IMG/VR virus record: IMGVR_UViG_3300031227_000082
Coordinates: 1-47,777 of that record
Strand: one strand, 5' to 3'
DNA: 47,777 bases
Source of the DNA: a virus
In this document: positions 1-6,428 of the stretch, one piece after another
Layout of the letters: each line of letters opens with the position of its first letter
Numbering within the stretch: the stretch's first letter is position 1
The notes under the pieces: generated by a model
Told to the model about the DNA's origin: nothing
What the model saw: only the letters and a program-made list of their open reading frames with translations
Database searches by the model: none
Translations under genes and position numbers: made by a program

Positions 1-267
1 ATAACACAGTCAACAACACACCCAAGCTAAGCAGCCTATAATTATTATTATGTTAAATAAGACATAACGGCAGGGATTTAAGCTATACCCCTCCCCTACC
101 CTATCAAGGATATAGAATTGCTTTGCTTTTGCCCATAGGGAGCAGGAAACCGCTTTTAAGACCCTGAGAGAAAAGTAAGGAACGCGCAGGAACAATGGGG
201 GGCGGGTTCGGGTTTTGCGTTTTGGTCTGGGAACTAGAGCCCATTTTGTATATATAGAAGACCCAGG
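1..267. other. left-end noncoding stretch, no gene supported
   Basis: I see no convincing gene here. The only open frame is on the minus strand (10-276). Its translation is a mixture of basic and hydrophobic runs with no recognisable domain, and it opposes every other gene. The stretch holds G-rich and A/T-rich patches but no tRNA-like cloverleaf and no array of repeats. It may be a genome end, an origin or a control region; the sequence alone does not decide. Confidence 0.5.
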
Positions 268-317
268 TGGACACACTCAGAAAATTTTTTATAATTTTTT
301 TAATTATTTAGTGTCCA
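268..317. repeat. A/T-rich interrupted inverted repeat
   Basis: TGGACAC at 268-274 is matched by GTGTCCA at 311-317. The two arms enclose a loop of about 36 bases that is almost pure A/T and contains a second small inverted repeat (AAAATT/AATTTT). It could be a terminator for something arriving from the left, an easily melted site such as an origin, or an operator. No function can be fixed. Confidence 0.45.
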
Positions 318-319
318 TC

Positions 320-369
320 TGTGTGGCTATCTCGATAATTTAGTTTATATTTGTCGAGTTGTGTGGCTA
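320..369 (+). promoter_or_regulatory. probable promoter with flanking direct repeats (operator-like)
   Basis: TATATTTG at 346-353 matches the Bacteroidota -7 element TAnnTTTG and lies about 35 bases before the first gene (387). It is bracketed by an exact 10-bp direct repeat, TGTGTGGCTA, at 320-329 and 360-369. It also lies inside a small inverted repeat, CTCGA (331-335) and TCGAG (354-358). This is the expected geometry of a regulated promoter. I found no -33 TTG at the expected distance, so promoter strength is uncertain. Confidence 0.45.
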
Positions 370-386
370 AATGGAATTAGAATAGA

Positions 387-671
387 ATGAAAAGCAAGAG
401 CAGGGATGATTATATGATGGTAGTGGTTGATGATATTACTGATATAGGTGATATGAAGGATTGCTTAATAGTATCCTGTACGACCAAGACTACATTGAGT
501 AAGTTAAGTGGTATTCCTGTTCACCGGTTAACATATGTATTCACCCGTTTAGGGCGTAATATTTTAATTGAGAATGGCAATTTGATTATTAGGAGTAGCA
601 CCAGGTATTTGGGTAGTCAGCCTGGTGGTTTAAGGAATAAGAATCTGAGGAGTTATAACAGACAAAAATAA
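387..671 (+). CDS. hypothetical small protein (94 aa)
   Basis: This is the first gene of the rightward array, about 33 bases downstream of the TATATTTG element. I do not recognise the family. The N-terminal third is acidic (VVVDDITDIGDMKD). The rest is basic and could form a small helix-turn-helix-like fold, since the segment TKTTLSKLSGIPVHRL resembles the first helices of a DNA-binding domain. The tail is rich in Arg and Asn. Its position directly behind the probable regulated promoter would suit an early regulatory protein, but that is inference. The ATG at 387 is the first in the frame after the promoter. Confidence 0.6.
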   Translation: MKSKSRDDYMMVVVDDITDIGDMKDCLIVSCTTKTTLSKLSGIPVHRLTYVFTRLGRNILIENGNLIIRSSTRYLGSQPGGLRNKNLRSYNRQK

Positions 672-675
672 GGAT

Positions 676-825
676 ATGGAAGATTACAAGAATTACCCTG
701 AGAATCATAAACGGCTATTAACGCCTGAAGACTGTAAGACTTGTGATAAGCGGCATACATTGTTCTGTATGAAGTATTGTGTTAATGCTCTAATAGTTAA
801 AGGGCCAGATAAAGATAAGAAATGA
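676..825 (+). CDS. small Cys-rich protein, possible zinc knuckle (49 aa)
   Basis: A 49-residue reading frame runs from ATG 676 to TGA 823-825. The stop overlaps the start of the next gene as ATGA, which supports real translation. It contains four cysteines in the pattern CKTC (spacing CxxC) followed about a dozen residues later by C-x4-C (CMKYC). With the nearby His (KRHTLFC) these could bind one zinc ion. The remainder is charged and ends in a lysine-rich tail. Such small zinc-ribbon proteins are common in phage early regions, but no specific partner or role can be read here. Confidence 0.55.
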   Translation: MEDYKNYPENHKRLLTPEDCKTCDKRHTLFCMKYCVNALIVKGPDKDKK

Positions 826-1052
826 AAAAGGTAGATGTCATAGAGTATGCTAAGATAATGTCAGGGATGGGTTATATTACTCATCTGATGCTACTGGATC
901 TGTATGACGATGAAGATGATGTTCCGGGAGATGTTGTTGACTTAGTGGTACACAAGGCTACTGTGAGGCCGTTGGTGTTGTACGGTAGTGCTGATCTGAT
1001 AGATTTGCTTGGTAAGAGTATGGGAGATCTACTTGATAGACCTAAAAAATAA
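822..1052 (+). CDS. hypothetical acidic small protein (76 aa)
   Basis: The start overlaps the stop of the preceding gene by four bases (ATGA), so the two are probably translationally coupled. The product is acidic, with a DLYDDEDDVPGDVVDL stretch between residues about 25 and 40, and otherwise mixed helical. No signal peptide, membrane segment or catalytic motif is visible. I do not recognise the family. The acidic surface could mimic DNA or bind a basic partner, but nothing in the sequence proves this. Confidence 0.55.
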   Translation: MKKVDVIEYAKIMSGMGYITHLMLLDLYDDEDDVPGDVVDLVVHKATVRPLVLYGSADLIDLLGKSMGDLLDRPKK

Positions 1053-1105
1053 TTTTCGAGAGAGGCGGCTGTTTTGTTGCGCGGCTCGGAGCTAAACTAT
1101 AAATT

Positions 1106-1423
1106 ATGCATAATTGTAAATGGAGTATTAAAGTATTTGGTGTTTATATTCAATTCACCAAGGAGAATGAATTACAAATAGTTTATCAAAAAGAGGGACA
1201 ATGGGTTAAAATTATATTAGCTATTATATTTAGGAAACCGAGAAGGGTCAGAATTATAAAAACCCTTGAGAAGAATAATGTCCAGTACGATCTGCTTGGG
1301 GAAAAAAGCATATCAATAAATATGACATCGATGACCGATGAGCAATGGATTAATGTTAAGCATTTATTCTTCAGGGACACATTAAGAGTTAAAATCATTA
1401 AACTATTTAAAAAGAAATCATAA
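1106..1423 (+). CDS. hypothetical protein (105 aa)
   Basis: It is separated from the previous gene by about 50 bases, and the leader just before the ATG is A/T-rich (ACTATAAATT). The product is basic, with a central hydrophobic segment (VKIILAIIF, near residues 34-42) that could be a short membrane anchor or a buried strand. It ends in LFKKKS. No family is recognised. A second open frame continues immediately after its stop (see 1438-1614), so it may in fact be the front part of a longer, frameshifted gene. Confidence 0.55.
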   Translation: MHNCKWSIKVFGVYIQFTKENELQIVYQKEGQWVKIILAIIFRKPRRVRIIKTLEKNNVQYDLLGEKSISINMTSMTDEQWINVKHLFFRDTLRVKIIKLFKKKS

Positions 1424-1437
1424 TAATACCAACGAAC

Positions 1438-1614
1438 CTGACACGAGTCTCCTACACTAAGGATGGTAAGACGCTGTTTAAGCAGAAGGATGTTTATTTC
1501 CTTAGTATAGAGGAGATAGCTAAGCTGTGCCGTAACTTCCAGGCTGATTGTTTTGATGGCTTTGTGAGTAACGATATTGCTTACCTGGAGCTGAAGTTAA
1601 AAGAGATGGAATAA
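1438..1614 (+). CDS. probable small gene without an ATG start (about 58 aa)
   Basis: The frame is open from 1411 to a TAA at 1612-1614 and reads like coding sequence (ending in IAYLELKLKEME), yet contains no ATG, GTG or TTG before the conserved-looking part. The listed start is a CTG; ATA codons at 1420, 1423 and 1426, just at the stop of the previous gene, are alternatives. It is in the -1 frame relative to the gene at 1106, so a programmed frameshift, or a single-base sequencing or biological indel, could join the two into one protein of roughly 170 residues. I recognise no family. True start and gene status are uncertain. Confidence 0.4.
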   Translation: MTRVSYTKDGKTLFKQKDVYFLSIEEIAKLCRNFQADCFDGFVSNDIAYLELKLKEME

Positions 1615-1629
1615 CTAACATATATTGCT

Positions 1630-1932
1630 ATGAACAGAGATGAATTTTTAAAGACATTAGCCATTAGTGCTGGTGTGGCTGTTATTACACCTAGTGTTCT
1701 AAGAGGTGTCGATTTAAAGCCTGGTGAAAAGAATGGTATAGCCATTGAGATAGACAGTATTAGTGGTATAATAAGTGGAGGAAAAAAGCTTTCTCCATCT
1801 GAAGTTCTCGATCTATACCTAGAAACCGGGATATTGATTTACAACTCCCATGGACCTGATGGTGTATATTGTCAACCTCCTACGGTTATTAAAGGCCAAG
1901 TAGAAGTTGTTGATGTTTCTAAACTTAAGTAA
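1630..1932 (+). CDS. hypothetical protein with degenerate Tat/Sec-like leader (100 aa)
   Basis: The N-terminus reads MNRDEFLKTLAISAGVAVIT. This closely resembles the Bacteroidota twin-arginine leader pattern (RRxFLK followed by a hydrophobic alanine/glycine-rich helix), but the second Arg is Asp, so Tat export is doubtful. The rest contains a segment LDLYLETGILIYNSHGPDG and a Val-rich C-terminus. No catalytic motif is visible. It sits in the small-gene array with a 15-base gap from its upstream neighbour, and its start context (TTGCTATGAACAG) is nearly repeated at the next gene. Confidence 0.55.
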   Translation: MNRDEFLKTLAISAGVAVITPSVLRGVDLKPGEKNGIAIEIDSISGIISGGKKLSPSEVLDLYLETGILIYNSHGPDGVYCQPPTVIKGQVEVVDVSKLK

Positions 1933-1940
1933 CTACTGCT

Positions 1941-2234
1941 ATGAACAGATTTGAGATTTTGTATGAGCGTATAGGTGCTATAAGTAAAGCTGCGCCTGAG
2001 AATGTTGTCCTGCACCGGTTTAATAAGCAAGCGTATAAGCTAAAGAATGTGTGCGATGGAGGAACACCTGATGAGGAAGATCTGATTAAGATCGTTATAG
2101 AGGAGCTGTTATATGACCTTATTGTTATTGCCCATAAGCATGACATCTGTGGGGCATGTATGTGTTCTAAGCTAGAAGACTTGGTGATAGAGAGGCGAAC
2201 TAGTGTGGATCCAGAGGAAGGAGAAAAGGTATGA
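1941..2234 (+). CDS. hypothetical protein with Cys cluster (97 aa)
   Basis: The product is a mostly helical acidic protein with a Cys/His cluster near its C-terminal third (HKHDICGACMCS). This could hold a metal ion together with an upstream Cys. The start context TGCTATGAACAG matches that of the preceding gene, and both begin MNR. The stop overlaps the next start as ATGA (2231-2234), which suggests coupled translation. No family is recognised. Confidence 0.55.
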   Translation: MNRFEILYERIGAISKAAPENVVLHRFNKQAYKLKNVCDGGTPDEEDLIKIVIEELLYDLIVIAHKHDICGACMCSKLEDLVIERRTSVDPEEGEKV

Positions 2235-2551
2235 CTCAGGAGCAATTTGATAAACGAGATAGTAAGATTGCCGTTTCATATAAAGGTAAATATTATATGA
2301 CAGGTAATAACGGACACGGGCTTGTGGATTTACATAATATACTAACAAGAGCGTTTGTAATAAATGTTCGGATAGAAGATATTAACAAGCTAGAAACTAA
2401 ACCACCGATAGGACTTAAACCTAAATTAATCCATGATGAAGAACGCTTCAACGACGTGCAGGCGGCTATTATGAGATATTTATGGGACAATAGAAAGATA
2501 CTCGTAGAGTGGATAACTGAATATAATGATTTAATAACAGAGAAGATATGA
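2231..2551 (+). CDS. hypothetical protein (106 aa)
   Basis: It overlaps the upstream gene by four bases and the downstream 32-residue gene by four bases, so it is the middle of a coupled trio. The product is a soluble mixed alpha/beta protein. The N-terminal half contains short beta-type stretches (KIAVSYKGKYYMTG), and the C-terminal half is helical (AAIMRYLWDNRKILVEWI). No motif is recognised and no function can be assigned. Confidence 0.55.
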   Translation: MTQEQFDKRDSKIAVSYKGKYYMTGNNGHGLVDLHNILTRAFVINVRIEDINKLETKPPIGLKPKLIHDEERFNDVQAAIMRYLWDNRKILVEWITEYNDLITEKI

Positions 2552-2646
2552 GTATCCTAGAACTACTGAAAAGAATAGATAGGCTCTCTAAGCGTATAGA
2601 GCTTGCGATGAAATTACTAGAACTTACTGAAGAACAACTAAACTAA
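2548..2646 (+). CDS. tiny helical protein (32 aa)
   Basis: The ATG at 2548 overlaps the upstream stop (ATGA), and the frame closes with TAA at 2644-2646, six bases before the next gene. The peptide is a single amphipathic helix, with leucines and isoleucines repeating every three or four residues (LELLKRIDRLSKRIEL). It could dimerise as a coiled coil or bind a larger partner. The evidence for translation is the overlap and the tight packing; there is no homology evidence. Confidence 0.45.
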   Translation: MSILELLKRIDRLSKRIELAMKLLELTEEQLN

Positions 2647-2651
2647 TTACC

Positions 2652-3011
2652 ATGGACTGGAAAGAAATAAAAGAGAAATATCCCAAGGCATATGAAAAAT
2701 GCTTTTATTGGTTGAAAGAAAAAGTAGGGGCATATAGGGATGATGAAAACTGGAAGATATTAGTAGGGGAGAGTATAGACCTATCGCAGATGAGCACAAG
2801 AAGACTATTTGACTTCTTTGATGAGAATGATCTGTTTATAGAAACATCAATAGGTCCTAAAATAACAGATTGGTATTATGATATATTTGGATGTTATAAT
2901 AATGATGATATCCACACACTAGCTGAGGCTCAGGAATTTATATCACGCCCAGCAGCAGAGAAAGCAGCCTTTGAGAGAGCATTTGAGTTACTTGAAAAGA
3001 AGCTACGCTAG
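2652..3011 (+). CDS. conserved-looking hypothetical protein (119 aa)
   Basis: The product is aromatic-rich and mostly helical: MDWKEIKEKYPKAYEKCFYW at the start, DWYYDIFGCYNN in the middle and a charged helix at the end. It has no Cys/His metal cluster, signal peptide or membrane segment. The start at 2652 follows the preceding stop by five bases. Its composition looks like a genuine folded protein of the accessory type found in Bacteroidota phages and their hosts, but I cannot name the family or function. Confidence 0.6.
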   Translation: MDWKEIKEKYPKAYEKCFYWLKEKVGAYRDDENWKILVGESIDLSQMSTRRLFDFFDENDLFIETSIGPKITDWYYDIFGCYNNDDIHTLAEAQEFISRPAAEKAAFERAFELLEKKLR

Positions 3012-3013
3012 CC

Positions 3014-3427
3014 ATGGAACTAAAGAAGCTAACCAAAGAAAATATTGGTGGTAGATCCCGGAAGGGAATAGCTACCGTATCATTTACCCAGCGTGGGTTA
3101 GTTATCATGTCCCATAAGGCTGTTACCTTCTTGGAGCTTAACCCGGTAGAGAATAATAATTCATTCGTTGATGTCTTTGAAGGAGATATAAGGGGTGAAT
3201 TTTTTATATCTAAGGGTACTACCTACCTGGTCAGACGAAATGGTGTTGGTGGCGCTATCTTTAATTGTCATAGCCTGTGTTCGCTAATATTAGAGCATAC
3301 CTGGACCGTTATGCCACATGTTTATTCAGAAGAGATCCCTAAGATATTAACTTTCATTGTATGCAATAATCCTATCGATGATGAAGAAAATGCTGGTATT
3401 TTTGCGCTGCTAAGAAAAAAGCCATAA
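3014..3427 (+). CDS. hypothetical beta-rich protein (137 aa)
   Basis: It starts two bases after the previous stop. The product appears beta-rich, with alternating hydrophobics (KGIATVSFTQRGLVIMSHKA) followed by a region with two cysteines (FNCHSLCSLIL). It ends in a lysine-rich tail. No catalytic signature is evident. This is the last gene of the left small-gene array. Its stop codon is embedded in a probable promoter element for the next transcription unit, so it marks an operon boundary. Confidence 0.6.
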   Translation: MELKKLTKENIGGRSRKGIATVSFTQRGLVIMSHKAVTFLELNPVENNNSFVDVFEGDIRGEFFISKGTTYLVRRNGVGGAIFNCHSLCSLILEHTWTVMPHVYSEEIPKILTFIVCNNPIDDEENAGIFALLRKKP

Positions 3428-3432
3428 CTTTA
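3425..3432 (+). promoter_or_regulatory. probable -7 promoter element (TAACTTTA)
   Basis: TAACTTTA overlaps the stop of the preceding gene and lies 44 bases before the ATG at 3477. The identical octamer occurs before the portal gene (16926-16933). It fits the Bacteroidota TAnnTTTG type with a final A. A terminator at 4807 closes the unit it would drive. No -33 element was found. Confidence 0.4.
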
Positions 3433-3476
3433 CATGTACTATATTAAGTAAAACCATTATAAATTAAAAGTGTAAA

Positions 3477-4010
3477 ATGGCAGTAGTAAAAAGTGTAAAA
3501 GTAAAAGCCCGGTTTAGTGTTCTGTTGTCTGAGATTACGATGAAAGGCAATGCACAGAACCGTCCGGGGAAAGATGGGCCACAACAGCATATAACAGTTG
3601 ATTCGCCCGTTTACGAACTTCCTTTTCTGGAATACAAACAGAGACATGGAGATGTTGTCAAGGTCATAGATCGTGGCTGGCAGCTAATCGAAGGTGATCC
3701 CCCCGAAGTATGGCTCGGTGATGTATGTGTAAGCGATGCAGGTATTATCACTATGTCCGGTAAGGTAAGGAGCAATGGTGTAGCAACCACATGTGGATTC
3801 CTATTGGATACCCACCCTGATTTTTCCGCAGAGTCTATAACAGCAGCTAATGAGACTCCTGTATGGGCTGATACTGATGAAGTCATTACAGGCACAGACG
3901 ATGCGAGTGCTTTTCCTGGAACTATATTCTATGTGCGTGCCTATGCAACGGATGGCACTAAGACGGTTTACAGTATTGTTAAGTCCGCTTATGTACCAAT
4001 CATTACTTAA
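3477..4010 (+). CDS. Ig/Fn3-like surface protein, possible virion decoration (177 aa)
   Basis: The C-terminal 90 residues have the look of the fibronectin/Ig-like repeat common in Bacteroidota surface proteins. A first strand (ITMSGKVRSNGVATTCGFLL) is followed by a closing YVRAYATDGTK motif, the typical 'YYVRAYATN' end strand. The N-terminal 70 residues are basic then mixed (SVKVKARFSVLLSEITMKG) and probably form the anchoring domain. No signal peptide is present, so the protein should be cytoplasmic until assembled. It heads a four-gene unit with its own promoter and terminator, which suggests strong, independent expression as expected for a decoration or head-fibre protein. That role is inference. 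Confidence 0.55.
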   Translation: MAVVKSVKVKARFSVLLSEITMKGNAQNRPGKDGPQQHITVDSPVYELPFLEYKQRHGDVVKVIDRGWQLIEGDPPEVWLGDVCVSDAGIITMSGKVRSNGVATTCGFLLDTHPDFSAESITAANETPVWADTDEVITGTDDASAFPGTIFYVRAYATDGTKTVYSIVKSAYVPIIT

Positions 4011-4027
4011 CCTATAAATCTAAAATC

Positions 4028-4291
4028 ATGGCAGTTACAAGAGTAAGAGCAAGCATTAAACTCTGGGCCCTCCTTAACAAGCAGGCTATCGAACATAGTG
4101 ATCCAGGGGATGAAGCACCATTGGAGGTTAGGGAAAAGCAATGGGTCCAGAAATACCCATGTCGTATCAATTGGATTGATATTAACGACTGGGACTGGAG
4201 ATGGGCAACAGCAAAGGCAATACTTTGTTCAGGATACGCGGATACTACAGGGTACTATCTAGGTGATGTTCTTGGTGGAAAATGGGTATAA
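4028..4291 (+). CDS. small paralogue A of the TAKAILC/GYYLGDVLGGK family (87 aa)
   Basis: The C-terminal third (TAKAILCSGYADTTGYYLGD) is nearly identical to that of the protein at 4540-4788; the N-terminal halves have diverged. Both copies share an acidic/aromatic W(D/E)WR motif before it. There is no signal peptide or catalytic motif. The conserved tail may be a self-assembly or docking segment while the variable N-terminus provides specificity. The family is not recognised. It lies 17 bases after the Ig-like gene in the 3477-4788 unit. Confidence 0.6.
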   Translation: MAVTRVRASIKLWALLNKQAIEHSDPGDEAPLEVREKQWVQKYPCRINWIDINDWDWRWATAKAILCSGYADTTGYYLGDVLGGKWV

Positions 4292-4303
4292 AAACATAAG
4301 ATC

Positions 4304-4513
4304 ATGGCAGCACCAACACATTATGTTAAAGTAAAGGTCGAGATCAAGTACACTGTTGTGGAGATTCATGAACCCGAATCGAAACCCATCAAAGAGTCCA
4401 GGAACCAATGGACGGAGGTAGTAAAGACAGAAATTCCTGGTCCTATAAGTCAGGATAATTTTGTTATGCGCAAACACGCTGTCCTGGGGACTATTGAAGC
4501 TTCAGGCTTATAA
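4304..4513 (+). CDS. hypothetical small protein between two paralogues (69 aa)
   Basis: A short protein alternating basic and hydrophobic residues at its start (MAAPTHYVKVKVEIKYTVVE), probably a beta hairpin, followed by a polar segment. Its opening strand loosely resembles the opening of the Ig-like protein at 3477 (VKSVKVKARFSVLL), so these small proteins could share an assembly strand. It lacks the GYYLGDVLGGK tail of its two neighbours. No family is recognised. Confidence 0.5.
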   Translation: MAAPTHYVKVKVEIKYTVVEIHEPESKPIKESRNQWTEVVKTEIPGPISQDNFVMRKHAVLGTIEASGL

Positions 4514-4539
4514 TTTAATAACTATAAAACTATAATACA

Positions 4540-4788
4540 ATGGCAGATCATCGATTAATTCAAGTAGTATCTCATGTTGACCTGAAATGTCTCGTAATAG
4601 AGAAAAGGGGAATAACAGCTCCAACAGACGGAGATCAGTTTATGAGTAATCATAAGTGTGTCACAAAACTGATTGACCGCGACGAATGGGAGTGGAGATT
4701 TGTGACAGCGAAAGCAATACTATGTGCCGGTTATGCTGACACTGTAGGATATTATCTGGGAGATGTGCTTGGTGGCAAGTACGTTTAA
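4540..4788 (+). CDS. small paralogue B of the TAKAILC/GYYLGDVLGGK family (82 aa)
   Basis: It is the second copy of the family seen at 4028-4291. The last 30 residues match almost position for position (TAKAILCAGYADTVGYYLGD), whereas the first 45 residues show only scattered similarity. At the nucleotide level the copies differ at many third positions, which points to an old duplication under protein-level selection. It is the last gene before the hairpin terminator at 4807. Function unknown; its place next to an Ig-like protein suggests a shared structure. Confidence 0.6.
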   Translation: MADHRLIQVVSHVDLKCLVIEKRGITAPTDGDQFMSNHKCVTKLIDRDEWEWRFVTAKAILCAGYADTVGYYLGDVLGGKYV

Positions 4789-4806
4789 CCCTTACTTATT
4801 AACCCT

Positions 4807-4836
4807 GGCCGGGGTGATCATGCTCCGGCCTTTTTT
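4807..4836 (+). terminator. intrinsic terminator
   Basis: GGCCGGGG (4807-4814) pairs with CTCCGGCC (4823-4830), with one wobble pair, around an 8-base loop. Six T's follow directly (4831-4836). This is a textbook intrinsic terminator and closes the 3477-4788 transcription unit. Confidence 0.85.
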
Positions 4837-4859
4837 ATTAATCTATTAAATTCGGCAAT

Positions 4860-5771
4860 ATGATAGAGAAAGCGGTATTCTCGTACTTCAATCCTGAAGA
4901 CGATTTCATCAATAAATGTGGTTTTTTAAAATTCAGCGACTTCCTATATACAACAGGGCTGGCTGTGTGGTGCGCCTCAAAGCACTTTAAAGAGGTTGAG
5001 ATAGTGAGTAATGACTGGGGCATTGATATGTTCGAGAAATTAGGACTACCTGTTACTTCCTATTCCCGGATCCTTAATAAGATGAATGATCCCAAAGCTC
5101 CTGTATCGAGATTCTTCTGGGCCTACGGTAAGCTAATGGCCTATTGTGCGCAAGATAAACCCTTCGTACATCTGGATAATGATGTATTCCTGTGGGATCC
5201 TCTCCCTGAGCGTATCCTTAACGCTGAGCTGTGCTTCCAGAGCCAGGAGCCATTTAAAATACCCGGCTATAGTTATTATAAGCTATTAAAGAAGCCCTGG
5301 AGGAAAGCTAAGGTGCGCCCCAAGAAGATAGTTGATAACGAAGTTAAGGACTATGCTTATAACTGTGGTATCTGTGGAGGTCATAATCTTGATTTCTTTA
5401 AGGAGTGGATAGAGTGTAGTGCTGAATATATCTTCGCACCAGAGAACCAGACTTTATTCTTTAAGGATTATGCGGAGATGATGATACACCAGAACCTATT
5501 CCATGAGCAATATTTCGCTGCATGTCTTATTAAGATGCATAAGATGAGGAAAAGGGTTGAGGTCATCGATAAGGATGCTTCTAAGATCGAAAATATCATT
5601 AAGTACACCCATCTATGGGGAACTACCAAGAAAGACTATAGTATGATGAGGAGAGTGAGTATGCGCCTACAGATAGAAGCACCAGAGCTACATGGTAGGA
5701 TAAAGAAGTATATCATCGATAATGACCTGGAAGCTCCGTTTGAACAATTAGGTAATAAATACACACCTTAA
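4860..5771 (+). CDS. GT-A-type glycosyltransferase-like protein (303 aa)
   Basis: The likely role is transfer of a sugar from a nucleotide-sugar donor. The key feature is FVHLDNDVFLWDPLP (about residues 101-115): a hydrophobic strand ending in a D-x-D-type acidic motif as used by GT-A enzymes to hold metal and nucleotide sugar. The wider pattern, including WAYGKLMAY upstream and NCGICGGHN in the second half, resembles DUF6734-like Bacteroidota sugar transferases; that family match is from memory. It has no signal peptide or membrane helix. The gene stands alone between the terminator at 4807 and an inverted repeat at 5787, separate from the glyco-island at 10148-14679. Acceptor unknown. Confidence 0.6.
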   Translation: MIEKAVFSYFNPEDDFINKCGFLKFSDFLYTTGLAVWCASKHFKEVEIVSNDWGIDMFEKLGLPVTSYSRILNKMNDPKAPVSRFFWAYGKLMAYCAQDKPFVHLDNDVFLWDPLPERILNAELCFQSQEPFKIPGYSYYKLLKKPWRKAKVRPKKIVDNEVKDYAYNCGICGGHNLDFFKEWIECSAEYIFAPENQTLFFKDYAEMMIHQNLFHEQYFAACLIKMHKMRKRVEVIDKDASKIENIIKYTHLWGTTKKDYSMMRRVSMRLQIEAPELHGRIKKYIIDNDLEAPFEQLGNKYTP

Positions 5772-5786
5772 TAAGTTAATATAAAT

Positions 5787-5847
5787 AAAGTGCGCTCCGG
5801 AGGGTTATTCTCTCAGAATTTCCATTACGGCTCCGGAGTTGCACTTT
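5787..5847. repeat. large imperfect inverted repeat upstream of the replication-type gene
   Basis: AAAGTGC-G-CTCCGGAG (5787-5802) is mirrored by CTCCGGAG-TT-GCACTTT (5831-5847), giving about 15 paired bases around a 28-base loop. A second small hairpin (ATTCT/AGAAT, 5807-5819) lies inside the loop. No T-run follows, so it is not a standard terminator for rightward transcription. It could be an RNA structure in the leader of the gene at 5866, an operator, or a processing site. Confidence 0.6.
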
Positions 5848-5865
5848 ACCATAAAACCGTAAATT

Positions 5866-6414
5866 ATGGAAGGCTGGGTAAAGACACATCGAAAATTTTT
5901 AAAATGGGAATGGTTTACATCTCCTTATATGTATCATCTGTTTTCGTACTTACTATTAAAGGCAAGATATGAGGATGGAGACTGGAGAGGGATCCCTTTA
6001 AAGAGAGGTCAGATTATCACTGGATTAAAATCTCTAAGTAAAAATACTGGTATTTCAGTACGATCTCTGCGCACTTGTATAAGTAGGCTAAAATCGACAG
6101 GCGAAATAGCAGTCAAATCGACAAACAAATATAGTATTATAACTATCTGTAATTATGATAATTATCAATCCATGGATGACTTTAACGACAAGCAAAACGA
6201 CAAGCTAGCTGGCAAACAACCGACAAACAACCGACAAGCAAGCGACAACAAAGAAGAAAGAGAAGAAGATAAAGAAAGGAAGAAGTTAAGAATAAAGAGG
6301 GAAAATTTGATTTTAAAACAAAATAAGAAATTAAGACTTAAGGAGGATAAAAAGGATAAGGAATTTCAAGAGTACCTAAAGACTTATGGAGATGATGATA
6401 AAGTAGTGAATTAA
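5866..6414 (+). CDS. winged-helix replication initiator-like protein (182 aa)
   Basis: The N-terminal 105 residues match the winged-helix domain common to phage replisome-organiser/DnaD-like proteins: GWVKTHRKFLKWEWF at the start, LLLKARYEDGDWRGIPLKRG, then a recognition-helix region (TGISVRSLRTCISRLKSTGE) and a wing strand (KYSIITICNYDNYQ). The C-terminal 70 residues are extremely charged (Lys/Glu/Asp runs) and probably disordered or a partner-binding tail. The family binds origin DNA and recruits helicase, or acts as a repressor. The downstream genes are not replication genes here, so its exact role is open. The start at 5866 is preferred to an upstream GTG because the family begins at M-x-G-W. 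Confidence 0.7.
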   Translation: MEGWVKTHRKFLKWEWFTSPYMYHLFSYLLLKARYEDGDWRGIPLKRGQIITGLKSLSKNTGISVRSLRTCISRLKSTGEIAVKSTNKYSIITICNYDNYQSMDDFNDKQNDKLAGKQPTNNRQASDNKEEREEDKERKKLRIKRENLILKQNKKLRLKEDKKDKEFQEYLKTYGDDDKVVN

Positions 6415-6428
6415 CTACCTATAAAATT

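Noticed and set aside
10-276. 88-codon open frame on the minus strand at the left end
   Set aside because: It is opposite to all other genes, has low-complexity basic and hydrophobic runs, no leader and no recognisable domain.
1053-1105. Possible tRNA-like or structured G/C-rich spot in the gap after 1052
   Set aside because: No acceptor stem or T-loop can be folded; the gap is only 53 bases and looks like an ordinary leader.
5790-5972. GTG-started 60-codon frame
   Set aside because: It runs through the inverted repeat and overlaps the winged-helix gene in another frame; its translation has no features.
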